From Topomyia yanbarensis (taxonomy: Eukaryota > Arthropoda > Insecta > Diptera > Culicidae): a DNA stretch of 64,000 nt. A model generated the notes under the pieces. The model saw only the letters and a list, made by a program, of their open reading frames with translations. It searched no databases and was not told the DNA's origin. Made by a program: the position numbers and the translations under genes. The stretch's first letter is position 1; every line of letters begins with the position of its first letter. The DNA lies in assembly GCF_030247195.1 (NCBI RefSeq), contig NC_080671.1, positions 98,195,845 through 98,259,844 on the forward strand. Reading direction: 5' to 3'. Shown piece after piece: positions 52,840 to 64,000 of this stretch.

Positions 52840-54423
52840 TTTGTGAAGTAACTAGTTTCCTGGTAGCACAAAGGTGGGATTACTCAATTCATATTGACAA
52901 CACCTCGTCAGGTTGCTCGTAGGCTTGGTCCAGTCGATATTAGCCCATACGTTCAAGGTCTAAAACTTTTATGAGCACTTGAACGGATGTGTGCCGATCA
53001 CCGTATGTAAATATTTTCTTTATAATGAAATCAGTTACATTACCACAAATGCTTAATTGATAATTAATAACGTGATGTTTAATTAGTGATAATGTTAGCA
53101 ACGTTAGAAAAAATATGGTAGTTTTTCGAAATGGTGTAAGAATATCTCCGGTATAGCTTCACAAATTTTATGGTTATCCGAATCTGACTTAAACATTTTC
53201 AGTTGAGCTTTTAGAACAAAGCACATTTTTCGTATTCAATATCAAAATATTTCCTATGATTCGTGGATTTTTTTTTGAATCCCAAAGTTCGTTAATTTTT
53301 TATTTCCGGAATTCAGATTTTATTTTAGCGGATGGAAATTTATTTTTTCAAGGTAACAATGCTCTGATACAATCTGTAAAACTGGCGTGGTACAAAATTT
53401 CACACCGATCATTTTAAACATCGCATGAAGCCTGCACAGTTGCCAAGCCTAAATAATATCGAGCTACTGCACAGTGCACTTTTGGTACACATAAAAAAAA
53501 AATTTCGGTTGAAATTACTATTTTAGAGGGGTAAATTAATTACATTGTACCCACAATTTTCAGCTGATAATATTATGATTTCGCTGCAACCACGTAAACA
53601 ATTATTTCTACCATATTAATTTATCTTTGGTTTCTGTAGTTTTCACTATGTTTGTAGTATATTCATCTCACCGTATGGTATTCGTTTTTATTATGAAAGT
53701 AGTCAAGTTGAGAACTAATATTCTCCCGTGATGATTTAAGTTCATAGTAAATTTAACCATACACGATATACTTTTTACTGTAAGATTTTGCTACATACCT
53801 AACAAATATAATGTCACAAATAAGTGCGTTGTTCTGCTAATAGTTATGAATGCATTGAGGGGTCCAGTTATTTAGAAAATATACTTTATTTACGAGTACT
53901 TACGGATGACTATGATGAAGTTTTAGCTCAAATTCCAGACAGAATTCAACTAGTCTGGTTTATGGTCATCCTAAAAGAATTAATTACATCGACAGTTTGG
54001 CATACCACTGTTAAAATTTCATTTTAAACTTACCACTAGATTTTCCAACAATGTTTTCCGGACATGTGATTGTGTATGTTAAATTATATTTATTTTGCAG
54101 AACATTTGTACTCACAATAAAATAAGCAATGCAAATGAGCTTGTTGCGACGAAAAACAAAAACAAGTTAATTGGATCGAAATGGCGCGCGTCAACATTCC
54201 CTTGACACGTAGAAATGCTATGTTTCTAGTACATTTAAACGGAAATCATAGTCAGCTGAACTTTGTCGGTACATTACATTTAATTTTACCATAATCATGG
54301 TAAAATTTGACCTTATAACAAGAAAATGACGGGACGATAACAACACGCATAATAAATATTACCGGAAATGAAGTGAATTTTAACACAAAAGTATAGTTGG
54401 TTTAAATAACACTAGTTTACAAA
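52840..54423. other. AT-rich sequence without recognised gene
   Basis: Short frames only. From about 54270 (GTACATTACATTTAATTTTACC...) the sequence resembles the edge of the repeat array that resumes at 57793 after the RTE insertion. Confidence 0.45.
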
Positions 54424-55529
54424 TTTTGGGTTAATTGCATGAAGTGATGACTATGACTATGATCTACCACCTACTGTAGCAAGGCACAACCGGTAGCATG
54501 GACTGACCTTCCTGCATAATTTGTTCAAGTTTTACATTCTGGATATCTTCAGCATATTATTGTATGAAGGGCCAAAATAGGGTGGGCTAACCCGTAAGCT
54601 TAAGCGCCTTTTGCGGGATTGTTGAGAGTCTCCTTCCAATGACATCATCATATATCCAAACGCAAAACAAGCCATTATACTGGATGTTGTCCCAGTGAGT
54701 GGGGAGAAGAGCCCGCCTCCAATCTACGAGATGTTAATAATAGGAAGTTGACAGTTCCACTCTCCCTATCCACCATCGTTTCAATCAGGTGCCCTGGTGG
54801 TCCCACCCGATCCCAAGGTATCAAATCAGATCAATATATGTTTTCTATATAACTACTACAATGTGTCTATTTGCAAATATTTGCTACTCTATTACTACAG
54901 TTTAGTGAAAAAAGTCAGCTACAACTACGCATGCATCATATTCTACTTTTGTTAATAATTTTAATGTAAGAGGAAAGCGTGTACTATCCATAGAGTTCAG
55001 TAAGAGAAAAGACAGCATTAGTTATTACATCCACATAAACTTAGGTTAACATAAATATAAAGGATATGCCAACCTGTTTGAAGTGTTTCGTGACAAGCAA
55101 ATTGGTTAAAGTCGTTCATCCTGTAGAGAAGTACAACACTTTTTGCCGTAACCTATCTCATCACGAAAGTGATACTGAATACCAAAAGTATCGATTTTCA
55201 TGACAGTCCAATCCGTTTCGGGAAAGCGTCGTGTATCATATTTGGCAAGCCCTCGACTCCTTTGGATTACCTAACTTCTATAATATACTGGAATTCGTTG
55301 AATAGATTATATAACGATAGATTAAATGATTGAATGATAGTTAAAATTACGGTTATTGACACTTGATTATTTACAGAAACTAAAAACAAAATTATCTACC
55401 AAGATATTTATTATAGGTATACTAGATAAAATTCAATGCAGATGAATATAGTAAGTAAAATTCAATGCCACGGGCCTGCGTAAAATAATATTATACACTT
55501 ACCCATACCTCTCAGTCTCAGTTGCTTCG

Positions 55530-55665
55530 GTTGTTGTTTTCATTCGTTTTTATTTTATTTTATTTTTTATTTTATTTATTTATTTTTTTTGCATTTTTAT
55601 TTATTTATTTTTTTATATTTTATTATTATTATTATAATTATAATTATTATTATTGTTTTATTTCT
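55530..55665. repeat. T-rich low-complexity tract
   Basis: Runs of TTTTATTTT and TTATTATAATTA sit in the 3' UTR of the RTE-type element (read as A-rich on the coding strand). They create spurious Y/F-rich frames. Confidence 0.75.
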
Positions 55666-55772
55666 TCATGCTCTTCCAATATCTATATTTATTTACCCCT
55701 ACCTTGCCCTCATCTGATTCTCCTTCCGAAATTTCACTTGCTTCGTTTTGATATATTTGTTCTGCTTTTCTT

Positions 55773-57770
55773 TTAAGCCTTTTCCTTATCCTTTGCCAGA
55801 ACATTCCAATTTATCTCATTCATGTCATCTAGTTTATCTAAATCTTGTATCAGGGCGTTTTCCCATGTATAACTTGGCCTGCCTTCTTTTTTCTTTCTAC
55901 ATCTTAATGCGTATGCAAGTCTAAGCGGATGGCCCTTTTCTCTGCGTTTGATGTGACCAAAATAGCTGATGCGCCCCACTCTCGCCCTCCTATTGATAGT
56001 TCTACCATCTAGTAATACTCTAGCATTAAATGTTATTTCGGGGGACTTTGTACAATTAATAAACATGTTTCTTAATATCATTTTTTCATAGTTAGCTAAC
56101 GATACTCTATTTCGTTTTGTGAGTACAGCTACCTTGATCCCATACAAAAGCGAGGGTGCCAATACAGTATTATAGATCATCTTGCCTAACTCCCAACTTG
56201 GATTAATTTTTTTGCAGAACTCAACAATAAACCTGGATGATTTCAAGGTATTTTGACATCGTTGCCTAATTGTCATTTTCCTGTTCAGAGTTGACGTCAT
56301 ACATGCTCTTAAATATTTCAAATGCTGGCATACCTTGAATAATTTTCCGTTCAGTGCTATATGTGTGGGTAATTCGGCTTTATCATTTGGCAACCGAACC
56401 AAAACTTGACTCTTGTCACAGTTTATTTCCAACCCTACTTCTTTAAGCTTTTCCTCTAATATTTTTAGTATCTTCTCAATTTCCTCCTTGTTCAGCGCAA
56501 TCAACAGTATATCATCGGCGAATACCAGTATTAGTGGAAGCAGCAGGCATCCCACCTCCATTAGTTTGATCTCGGGTATATCTGCCACTAGTTTTATTAG
56601 TATGTCTTGCATAATAAGATTAAAAAGCATTGGTGACAGCGGGCATCCCTGTTTAATCCCCTTTCCTCTTTTAACCTCGCTTGACAGTTCATTTTCCCAT
56701 AGCACCCTGGTTAATTCTCCATTTATACATAAAAGCACTCTATCCACTAACCGGGAAGGTACTTTTAACCTTAATAGAATATCTCTAATACTTTGTAATT
56801 TAACAGTATCAAATGCCTTTCTGATATCTAATGCTAGTATGTATAGGTTTTGCCAGCGTTCCAGTTTTCCTCCATTACCCGTCTTGCAACAAATATATGA
56901 TCGTCTGTTGACCTGTTTGTCGTGAAGGCTGCTTGATGTAGTCCTGGTTCTCCAGTAAATTTCTTTAGCTGGTTTGCAATCCATTTTGCGTAAATCTTAT
57001 ATGCTGTGTTGCAGAGGGAGATTCTCCTGAAGTCATCTGCATTCGCTGCGCCGGATTTCTTTGGTATTGGTATTTGAGTTGTTTTATACCATTCGTTGGG
57101 CATTTTGTTATTTATGTAAACATTTTGAAGAATTTCCACAAGTGATTTTATTGTCTCATCGTCTGCGCATTTAATGTATTCTACATATATCCTGTCCGAT
57201 CCAGGTGCTCTTCCGTTGCTCGATGTTTGGATGATTTCGTTAATTTCTTCAAAGGTGGGCGGATTTAGTAACGGTACAAAATCATGATTTTCGCAGAATT
57301 CGACTTCTAGTCCTTCACACGAATGTAAAATATCGTCCCATGTTTTTGCGCTGATTTTCGCAAATTTTCGTTTCCTTGTGCTACCGAATCCTTTCAAGTA
57401 ACTGTATGTTTTCCTTATGCGGGTTCCTACATCAAAATCATTCAAGTTTTGGAAAAACTTGATCATTTCCTTTTCTTTATTATCCTTGACCGCCTTGGAG
57501 AATTCTTGTCTTCGGTTGTTGACCGTGAATTTAAAATTTTGCATATCAGGATGTTTAATCGAAACCTTAATAGCGGACTTTAATCGATTTAGTGCCCTCT
57601 TTCGTTTAGGTGTGCTTGGTATTATGGATTCTTTTAAGGTAGCATGTGCAGCTTTCTTTATTCTACTGGTTAATTCCGCGTAGCACTTCTCGACTGAATT
57701 TATGGATGTTTTAGTTTGGATGGTTAAGCTTTTCAATTTTTCCTGGTATCGTTTCTTTATTTGTATATCC
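55773..57770 (-). pseudogene. RTE-type reverse transcriptase, one frameshift
   Basis: Two minus-strand frames overlap at about 56835-56985. The upstream one (57770-about 56850) carries the pre-RT region and RT fingers (NGRAPGSDRIYVEYIK, ADDFRRISLCNTAYKIYA, HQAAFTTNRSTDDHIF). The downstream one (about 56845-55773) carries LALDIRKAFDTV, GIKQGCPLSPMLFNLIM, the active site VFADDILLIA, and the C-terminal FGHIKRREKGHPLRLA...KKKEGRPSYTWE block typical of the RTE group. A shift of 1 or 2 nt near 56840 separates them. The endonuclease is missing through 5' truncation. Otherwise the frames are open, so the copy is fairly young. Confidence 0.85.
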
Positions 57771-57785
57771 TTTTGGGTTAATTGC

Positions 57786-58732
57786 ATGAAGTTAAGAAAA
57801 AAAAGTGTTTTCTAAGTCAATTTTGGGTCGCTGATCGCGAAAATCATATTCATTTTCTTTTTCAAAGAACCGTTTTTGTGATTTTTTAAAAAAGGTGTTT
57901 TTGAGCACTTTTTGCAGTTTTTGGCCAATATCTCAGGAATGAATCTTCCGATTAACACAAACGACTCAACAAGGTATTGATGTGCCCATTCCAAAAATGT
58001 ATAACATGTTAGGATAAAATATCAACAATTTAGGGTTAAGAGCAACCAAAGTCAAAAAAAGTAGTGTTTGGTGAAATTACTAATTTTTGCTTGATTTTTC
58101 ATAAAGAAATAAATCAGAAAAAAAAATCTTTTAAAATCTTATGTGAAAGAAAAACCTCTCACGTGAATTTTAAGCCTAAGATCACGAAAATCCGACAAAA
58201 ATTGGTGATCTTGTTAGGCACCGAGTGAAAATTGCTCTGTTTTTTCACATATCTCTTTTGGTCTTAAATAAGATTACACTAGTTTAAGGGGAAAAATGAA
58301 GTTACGAGAAAAAGTGTTTTCTAGATTAATTTTGGGTCGCTGAATACGAAAATAATACTCTATTTCTCTTTCAAAGAAGTTCTAGTTTTAAAAAAAAGAT
58401 TTTTTTTTTGCTTCCGCTTTTTTGTTTTTGCTCTACTTTTTATTACAGAAAAATAATTTTTCATATTTTCGTAATCTAATGTGACAGATTTTAACAAATT
58501 TAAGGTAATCGCGATAAACTAAGAAGAAAGGTGCTTCTTCAGTTAATTTTGGATCGCTGAATACGAAAACCAAGTCCATTTTTTCAAAGAAGCATTTTCA
58601 AGATTTCTTTGAAAAAGGTGTTTTCGGCACTATTTTAGTTATTTGTCAATATCTTGTTCAAATAGGATCCGATCGAAACAGTTCGAAAGGTATTGATGTG
58701 CCCTTTCCGAAAATGTATAATATGCGTAGATC
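57786..58732. repeat. Diverged ~500 bp direct repeats
   Basis: Units start near 57786, 58300 and 58525, each with a phrase like AATTTTGGGTCGCTGA. The third unit matches the first beyond it (GGTATTGATGTGCCC near 57972 and 58689). An inverted copy of part of the unit lies at 59760-60110 (TCAGCGACCCAAAATTAG near 60035). The RTE element inserted at the left edge of this array. Confidence 0.65.
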
Positions 58733-58975
58733 GAATCTCGACAAACATATGATTACGGCTTAAAAGCCAACCGTCAAAATTCTCTTTGAAATGAAATTTC
58801 AGACAAGCTGTTACCGGCCAATCACAGATGTTTATAGTAAACAAAAGAAAAAAAATCTCTTGCATTAACTACTATGAACTGCGTTTAGCCAGTAACGGTT
58901 TGTTCGGAATTTCCTTTCAAGAAGAATTTTGACAGTTGGCTTTTAAGCCGTAATCGTATGTTTGTCGAGAAATGT
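58733..58975. mobile_element. Fold-back MITE inserted in the repeat array
   Basis: Arms CTCGACAAACATATGATTAC (58733) and GTAATCGTATGTTTGTCGAG (to 58973) are inverted copies of about 65 bp. They include GGCTTAAAAGCCAAC. The repeat unit resumes on both sides. Confidence 0.7.
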
Positions 58976-59420
58976 ACATTTATTATGATTACAATCGACC
59001 AAAGTAAAAAAAGTCGAATGTTCGACCTTTTTTTGAAAAATGCATATTTCTTGTAAATTTTTTATAATAAATCAAGGACAGAAGAAAATTCTTTTAGAAT
59101 CTAATGAGATAAACCATTTTTTTGCATAAATTTTAATCCAATGGTCACAAAAGTCGGATGTAAAATGTAGATGGTATGAAGCACTGAGAGAAAATTGTAA
59201 CTTTTTATTTTTCGCACAATCATACTTTCGGCTGAAATAATCTTCTATACTTAATAGTTATTGTTTGTGTTGGGTACTGTCTTCTCGAGCTTGCATCTAT
59301 CCATCTTGCGGCATTTGAATGATTTTGGATATTTCATTGTACAACTAAGTTCTCTTTTTAAAATGTGGAAATATCGTTAGAAAAGTTTTGTTTTGTCTGT
59401 GGTGAGTACATATTTTACGA
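58976..59420. repeat. Continuation of third direct-repeat unit
   Basis: ACCAAAGTAAAAAAAGTCG (58998) aligns in direct orientation with ACCAAAGTCAAAAAAAGTAG at 58047. Following phrases also match (TTAGAATCTAATG against TTAAAATCTTATG). Confidence 0.55.
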
Positions 59421-59600
59421 ATTAAGGGAATTTTAGCCTTCTGCTTCTGCGAGTTTCACAGCAGATTCTCAGTTCACAGAATATTACGTGGCTAGTGCTA
59501 CGATCCCACTGAGACTCCTTCCCGATAGGGAATCGAATATTTGACGACTGGCTTATGAGACCAGTGCTACACCCTCTAAACCGCCGCACCAGGGCAGGGT
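59421..59600 (-). mobile_element. tRNA-Met-derived SINE
   Basis: On the minus strand GGTGCGGCGGTTTAGAGGGT starts a tRNA-like head. The anticodon stem-loop CTGGTCTCATAAGCCAG has loop CTCATAA, anticodon CAT. A B-box-like ATTCGATTCCC follows, then a body ending at about 59421. The A box is poor and the acceptor stem is not complete, so it is not a functional tRNA. Confidence 0.6.
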
Positions 59601-59659
59601 CCGCTAAAATCATAAAATTTCCATTTCGCTCAATGTGCCATAGCATCAACATTTTCCAT

Positions 59660-60330
59660 CCGATGTTAGTGATATTAGGCTTAGAATTAACGTAACTATA
59701 TTATTTGTCATCTAAGATTCTAAAAGGTCCGAAAAAAATTTGTTTTCGGTAAAAAAAATCATTTAAAAATGAGTAACTTTTAAAAATGGTCAAAAATGCA
59801 CTTTTTTAAAACTTTGGTCGCTTGCAGCACTAAAAATTCTACATATGATCGACACATATTATATGTTTTAGGAAAGGGCATCTCGGCATCTTTCAACCTG
59901 CAGATTAACTAAATTAATTGAATGATTTTGACAGAAATATTGACTAAAACTACAAAAAGTGCTCAAAAACGAGTTTTTTGAGAAAAAAACAAAATCGTTT
60001 CTTTGAACAAAAAAATGAATATTGTTTTCGTGTTCAGCGACCCAAAATTAGTCTAAAAATACTTTTTCTTGAAGCTTCATTTTTCTTGTAAACTAGTGTA
60101 ATTAATATAGTCAGCAAAACCATAAAATTTCAATTGATGCATAGTCCTTTTTCCTATTAAGTGGTTGTGTTGACTTAATTTTCCATTATTTTTACCATTT
60201 TGATCCATAGTAAATTTGAACACAGATTTAATGTAATGTATACAAGAATATTATTTTCTGTGTACCACTGCGACCACTGCAGTGGTCGCAATGATACCAA
60301 AATGTGAGTTTAATTAATGGTGCTCTAGGA
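59660..60330. repeat. Inverted part-copy of the repeat unit and flanking AT-rich DNA
   Basis: 59760-60110 is the reverse of the first half of the 57786 unit. Beyond it lies a perfect 22 bp palindrome at 60269-60290 (TGCGACCACTGCAGTGGTCG and two more bases). No gene is seen. Confidence 0.55.
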
Positions 60331-60692
60331 GTAGATTTTAGCGATTTGGTGTGCTAGGAACATTATTTCAAAATGGAAGCCTCCTTCTTTTGGTGTATAC
60401 TGAATTGTGATTAATCCACCTACAAGTGAGATAGAAAACCTATTTCCACTAACTTTTGAGATAGAGTAATGACGTCAATAACAAAGTTATAGAAAATTTT
60501 ACTGCGAGAAAACTTGTTGAACATGCAAATTCTCTAAAATCTAATATGGTGTTGAGATAAAGCGCATTGTTTGTGGGAGGCACCCAATTGTTCAAATGTT
60601 CTCTGACGTTGTTGAAATTAAGAAATTACAGATATTTGTCGATGACGCCAACATTTTTTATTTCAAAATTGAAGAGTTTTTAAATAATGCTT

Positions 60693-61796
60693 GGTTAAAA
60701 TACCACAATTTGGAACGTCAATTACTAAGAGATGTGAAAATATATGGAAGATATTTCGATTATATTAAAATGACATTGAAAAGTACTACAAGAAAAAATA
60801 CTACTCAAAACGGGCATCCACTGGCCTGTATATAAAAAATACTTTCCGGTAATGCATGTTTTGCATTTTGTAACAAAACAAATACGACATTTTCAGCATA
60901 ACTTTTTTAGCAATTGCTTCTGTGTACCGAATATTCTAAAAAATATTTGAAAATGCACATCTACCCTATATTCCGTTTTCATGAAACGATTATGTGGCCG
61001 GAATTGTCAATAATTTTTTTCAAGCACGCATTGAATGATTAAATATTTGAAATTAACCCTCAAAAAGGCAAACGAAAATAGTGACTTCATAGAGCATCGC
61101 TTCTAAGACCCAATGAAATCAAAATCCTCCCTTTCGTCGTTTTACCAGTAAGGGAATCGACAGCCCGAAAACGGTCGATCATTTGTATTTCTAATTACAA
61201 GTTCATTGAAACAAGGGACCTGTAACTAGTCGGGCCTCTGAAACCCCTTGCCATCTTGAGGGTTAAAATTTGACAGAGATGTAATATATAGGTGAAAACA
61301 TTTTTCCAAAGATTTTCTGGCAAGTCGGATATTAAATAGCAACTCTGACTACGTAGTCGTTTCGTGAAAACGATATCTAATACTCTTTGCTATGGTTCCT
61401 ACTCATGACAATACAGCAAACCATTTTGAACGTCTCTAGTGTTCACTTTCCAAATACTGTTAATTTATGAATAACTCGTAAGTTTGAGATAACAGAAATT
61501 CAAAGTTCTCGATTTATATGTGTATTTTGATACCCTCAATGATTTTTTAGAATATTCGACACATAGAAAAAAATCGCTAAAAAAGTCATGCTGTAAAAGT
61601 CGTACTTATTTTGTTACAAAATGCAAAACATACCTTGCCGGAAAGAATTTTTTATATACAGGCCGGTAGATGTCCGTTGTCAGTAGTATTTTTTTCTTAT
61701 AGTACTTGTCACTGTCTTTCTCATAAAATCAAAATGTCTTCCACATATTTCCACACCTCTTAGTAATTGACGTTCAAAATGGCTGTATTTTTAACC
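60693..61796. mobile_element. Inverted-repeat element nested in the fold-back arm
   Basis: It is 1104 bp with ends GGTTAAAATACCACAATTTG and (reverse complement of right) GGTTAAAAATACAGCCATTT. Long inverted arms include AATTACTAAGAG...CTCTTAGTAATT and GCAAAACATACCTTGCCGG against CCGGTAATGCATGTTTTGC. The right arm of the outer element lacks this segment. A target duplication is not clear. Confidence 0.6.
61057..61262. mobile_element. piggyBac-type MITE (TTAA-flanked)
   Basis: It is 206 bp with ends CCCTCAAAAAGGCAA and (reverse complement) CCCTCAAGATGGCAA. TTAA flanks both sides (61053-61056, 61263-61266). TTAA duplication with CCC-starting ends fits piggyBac derivatives. It is the innermost of three nested elements. 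Confidence 0.7.
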
Positions 61797-64000
61797 CACT
61801 TCACGGTGTTCCTAAAACCGTTATTAACAAAAAAATGACCATAAATTTGTCATACGGCATTCGACAGATACAGTATCCAAGCATCTTCTCAGTGAATTTC
61901 AAAATGATCCATCGAGAGATTCGAGAGAAATTGCGATTTGAAGTTTTATGACACGTTTCAAAAGGCTACAAGCAAACACCCACGGGTTTGGTCCTATCTC
62001 TATAAACAAAATATATTTGTCTACTTATTTAGTACATGGCATTCGAAAGATATAGTAATCAAGTATATCCCCTGCAAGTTTGAAAATATTTCATTGACGG
62101 AATCGAAATTTTTAACGATTTGGATGTGGTATACGGTCATAGATGGGTTTCCATGTGTGTCCATTGACTATTTAGATCGCTTATACGTGTCGAGGTTTTT
62201 AAAGGAAATCCTTACCATTTAATTACATAAATATAATGTACAAAAGGTGTTATTTATATGGCGTACTAAAAAAATATGAAAATAGGGTTGTCTACCAAAC
62301 GTTAAATATAATGTGTAAATTAAAAAAATGGATAAAAGTCAGAATATTTACTTCAAAAGGCCATATCTCAATGGTTTGTTGGCCGATTCTAATTATGTTT
62401 TCATTATTGAACAAGTAGACGTTTCATCGTTATTTTTCATTAAGAAGAATATAAAATAGAGTTGCGTACTTCAAACAATAGACAACATAATTATCCTCAA
62501 CTATATGTATCATCACTATTTAGTGAATATTTTTATATTCAAACCGACGACCTATCAATTTCTATACATTAGTTGAATGCAACGAACGCAAACTACAAAT
62601 CATGGAAAAACAAAAACCATAAATTTAAAAAAATATGAAGGTATTTGCTGATTCAGATCAATTTATGTCATGATACGGTTTTTGTTGGAAATTTTGTACA
62701 ATCGTGATTCGCTGATTGGGTTGACAGATTTTACAACTGGTCAAAGGGGATGTTATTAGTACAAGTTCTGCTCCTATCTCTAACTATTGTCAGTTTTATT
62801 GTTGAATTGAACTTATCATGAGAATTTGACATTCAGATGTTTATACAGCAATTGCAATCAACTAGTATATAAAAATGGATAGGCCGCTATTTTTAAAACA
62901 AAAATATTCACTAAATAATGATAATACATATCAATTATATTGTCTATTTATTGATGTAGGTGACTCTATTTTATATTCTTCTTAATGAAAATTAACGATG
63001 AAACGTCTACCTGTTCAATAACGAAAAAATAATTAGAATCGGTCAACAAACCATTTATATAGGCCTTTTGAAGTAAACTTTCCGACTTTTATCCATTTTT
63101 TTTTTAATTTACACATTATATTTAACGTTTGGTAGACAACCCTATTTTCATATTTTTCAGTGCACCATATAAATAACACCTTTTGTACATTATATTTATG
63201 TAATTAAATGGTAAGGTTTTCCTTTAAAAACCGCGACACGTATAAACGATCTAAATAGTCAATGGACAAACATGGATTCACGCTTGAAGTCTGGTAGAAA
63301 ACCCATCTATGACCGCATATCACATCCAAACCGTTATAAATTTCGATTCCGTCAATGAAATATTTTCAAACTTGCAGGGGATATACTTGATTACTATATC
63401 TTTGGAATGCCATGCACTAAATAAGTAGACAAATATTTTTTGTTTATAGAGATAGGACCAAACCCGTGGATGTTTGCTGGTAGCCATATGAAACGTGTCA
63501 TAAAACTTCAAATTGAAATTTCTCTCGAATCTCTCGATGGACTTTTCTGAAATTCACTAAGAAGATGCTTGGATACTGTATCTTTCGAGTGCCGTATGAC
63601 AAATTTATGGTAATTTTTTCGTTAATAGCGGTTTTAGGAACACAGTGACTTTATTTAATAATCTTTGAATAGTTTTGAAATAAAAAATGTTGACGTCTTC
63701 GACAAATCTGTAATTTCCTAATTTCAACAACTTCATAGAACATTTAAACAATTGCAAAAATTTTTAAAATAAAAAAATGATTTTTTGGGTGCCTCCCACA
63801 AACAACGCGCTTTATCTCAACACTATTACATTTTAGAGAGTTTGCATGTTCAACAAGTTTTCTCGCAGTAGAATTTTCTATAACTTTGTTATTGGCATCA
63901 TTACTCTATCTCGAAAGTTACTGGAAATAAATTTTCTATCTCACTTTTAAGTGGATTAATCACAATTCAATTTACGCCAAAACAAGGGGGATTTTTAAAA

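Larger units (their letters stand above)
54424..57792 (-). mobile_element. RTE-type non-LTR retrotransposon, 5'-truncated, 22 bp TSD
   Basis: The element proper is 54446-57770, bounded by a perfect 22 bp duplication at 54424-54445 and 57771-57792 (core TTTTGGGTTAATTGCATGAA). It is in minus orientation. The 3' end lies at about 54446, with tandem ATGACT/CATAGT repeats (54446-54464) as the tail. The 3' UTR occupies 54446-55772 and includes a T-rich tract at 55530-55660. The 5' end is truncated inside the ORF at 57770. It is probably RTE clade (JAM-like in mosquitoes). Confidence 0.85.
60340..64000. mobile_element. Large fold-back element, runs off right edge
   Basis: The left arm (about 60340-62480) and right arm (about 62960-64000) are inverted copies around a spacer of about 480 bp. 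The left arm is about 1.1 kb longer because another element sits in it at 60693-61796. Matching phrases: TGGGAGGCACCCAATTGTTC (60575) against TGGGTGCCTCCCACAAACAA (63787). Both arms hold the same short frame (61938-62222 plus; 63511-63320 minus). No transposase is recognised. Confidence 0.65.

Noticed and set aside
55522..55776. 84-codon F/Y-rich membrane-like frame
   Set aside because: It comes from the T-rich tract in the 3' UTR of the RTE element.

Overview
The window looks like nuclear DNA of a culicine mosquito (Aedes-like). This is inferred from about 60 bp introns beside a 26 kb intron, three conserved animal genes, and a transposon load typical of culicines: LOA, R1/Waldo and RTE non-LTR elements, BEL/Pao, hAT, and many short inverted-repeat elements. 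No bacterial or plasmid features were seen. Species cannot be fixed from the sequence alone.

Three host genes can be rebuilt with consistent splice phases. (1) The last exon of a HemK-type release-factor glutamine methyltransferase lies at 4400-4861 (+). (2) A complete SETDB1/Eggless H3K9 methyltransferase lies on the minus strand, with nine coding exons between 37145 and 5054 totalling 5415 nt (1804 aa). (3) A complete four-exon glucose-6-phosphatase lies at 42310-43562 (+), 351 aa. HEMK1 and SETDB1 converge with only 192 bp between their stop codons. SETDB1 and G6Pase diverge.

The SETDB1 intron between the MBD exon and the pre-SET/SET exon (6428-32681, 26,254 bp) is a nested transposon deposit. 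It holds a pair of about 400 bp LTR-like direct repeats (6761-7157 and 26549-26948), the left one followed by a tRNA-Tyr-type primer-binding site. Between them lie an intact four-exon hAT transposase gene (8124-10221) and an 11.8 kb segment bounded by Harbinger-like inverted repeats with TAA duplications (12455-24298). Inside that segment is a 2.6 kb long-inverted-repeat element with Transib/RSS-like CACAGTG ends and 5 bp duplications (14632-17206), itself carrying a mariner-type MITE. It also holds a decayed Waldo-like R1 retrotransposon inserted into an (ACAY)n microsatellite. The rest of the intron holds further MITEs, a microsatellite-bearing repeat and a DUF4780-like ORF.

Downstream of G6Pase sits a young BEL/Pao retrotransposon (43852-51064, TSD ATAAC). 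Its LTRs differ at a single short block and its Gag starts with a PHD finger. Its one reading frame is cut by two stops, each falling where a family-conserved Cys or Trp is expected. From about 51 kb to the end no certain gene is seen. That stretch holds a 58 bp LOA tail insertion, a 5'-truncated RTE element with a 22 bp target duplication, diverged ~500 bp direct repeats, a tRNA-Met-derived SINE and nested fold-back elements that run off the right edge. The left edge carries the 3' half of a LOA-type non-LTR element, inside the HEMK1 intron.
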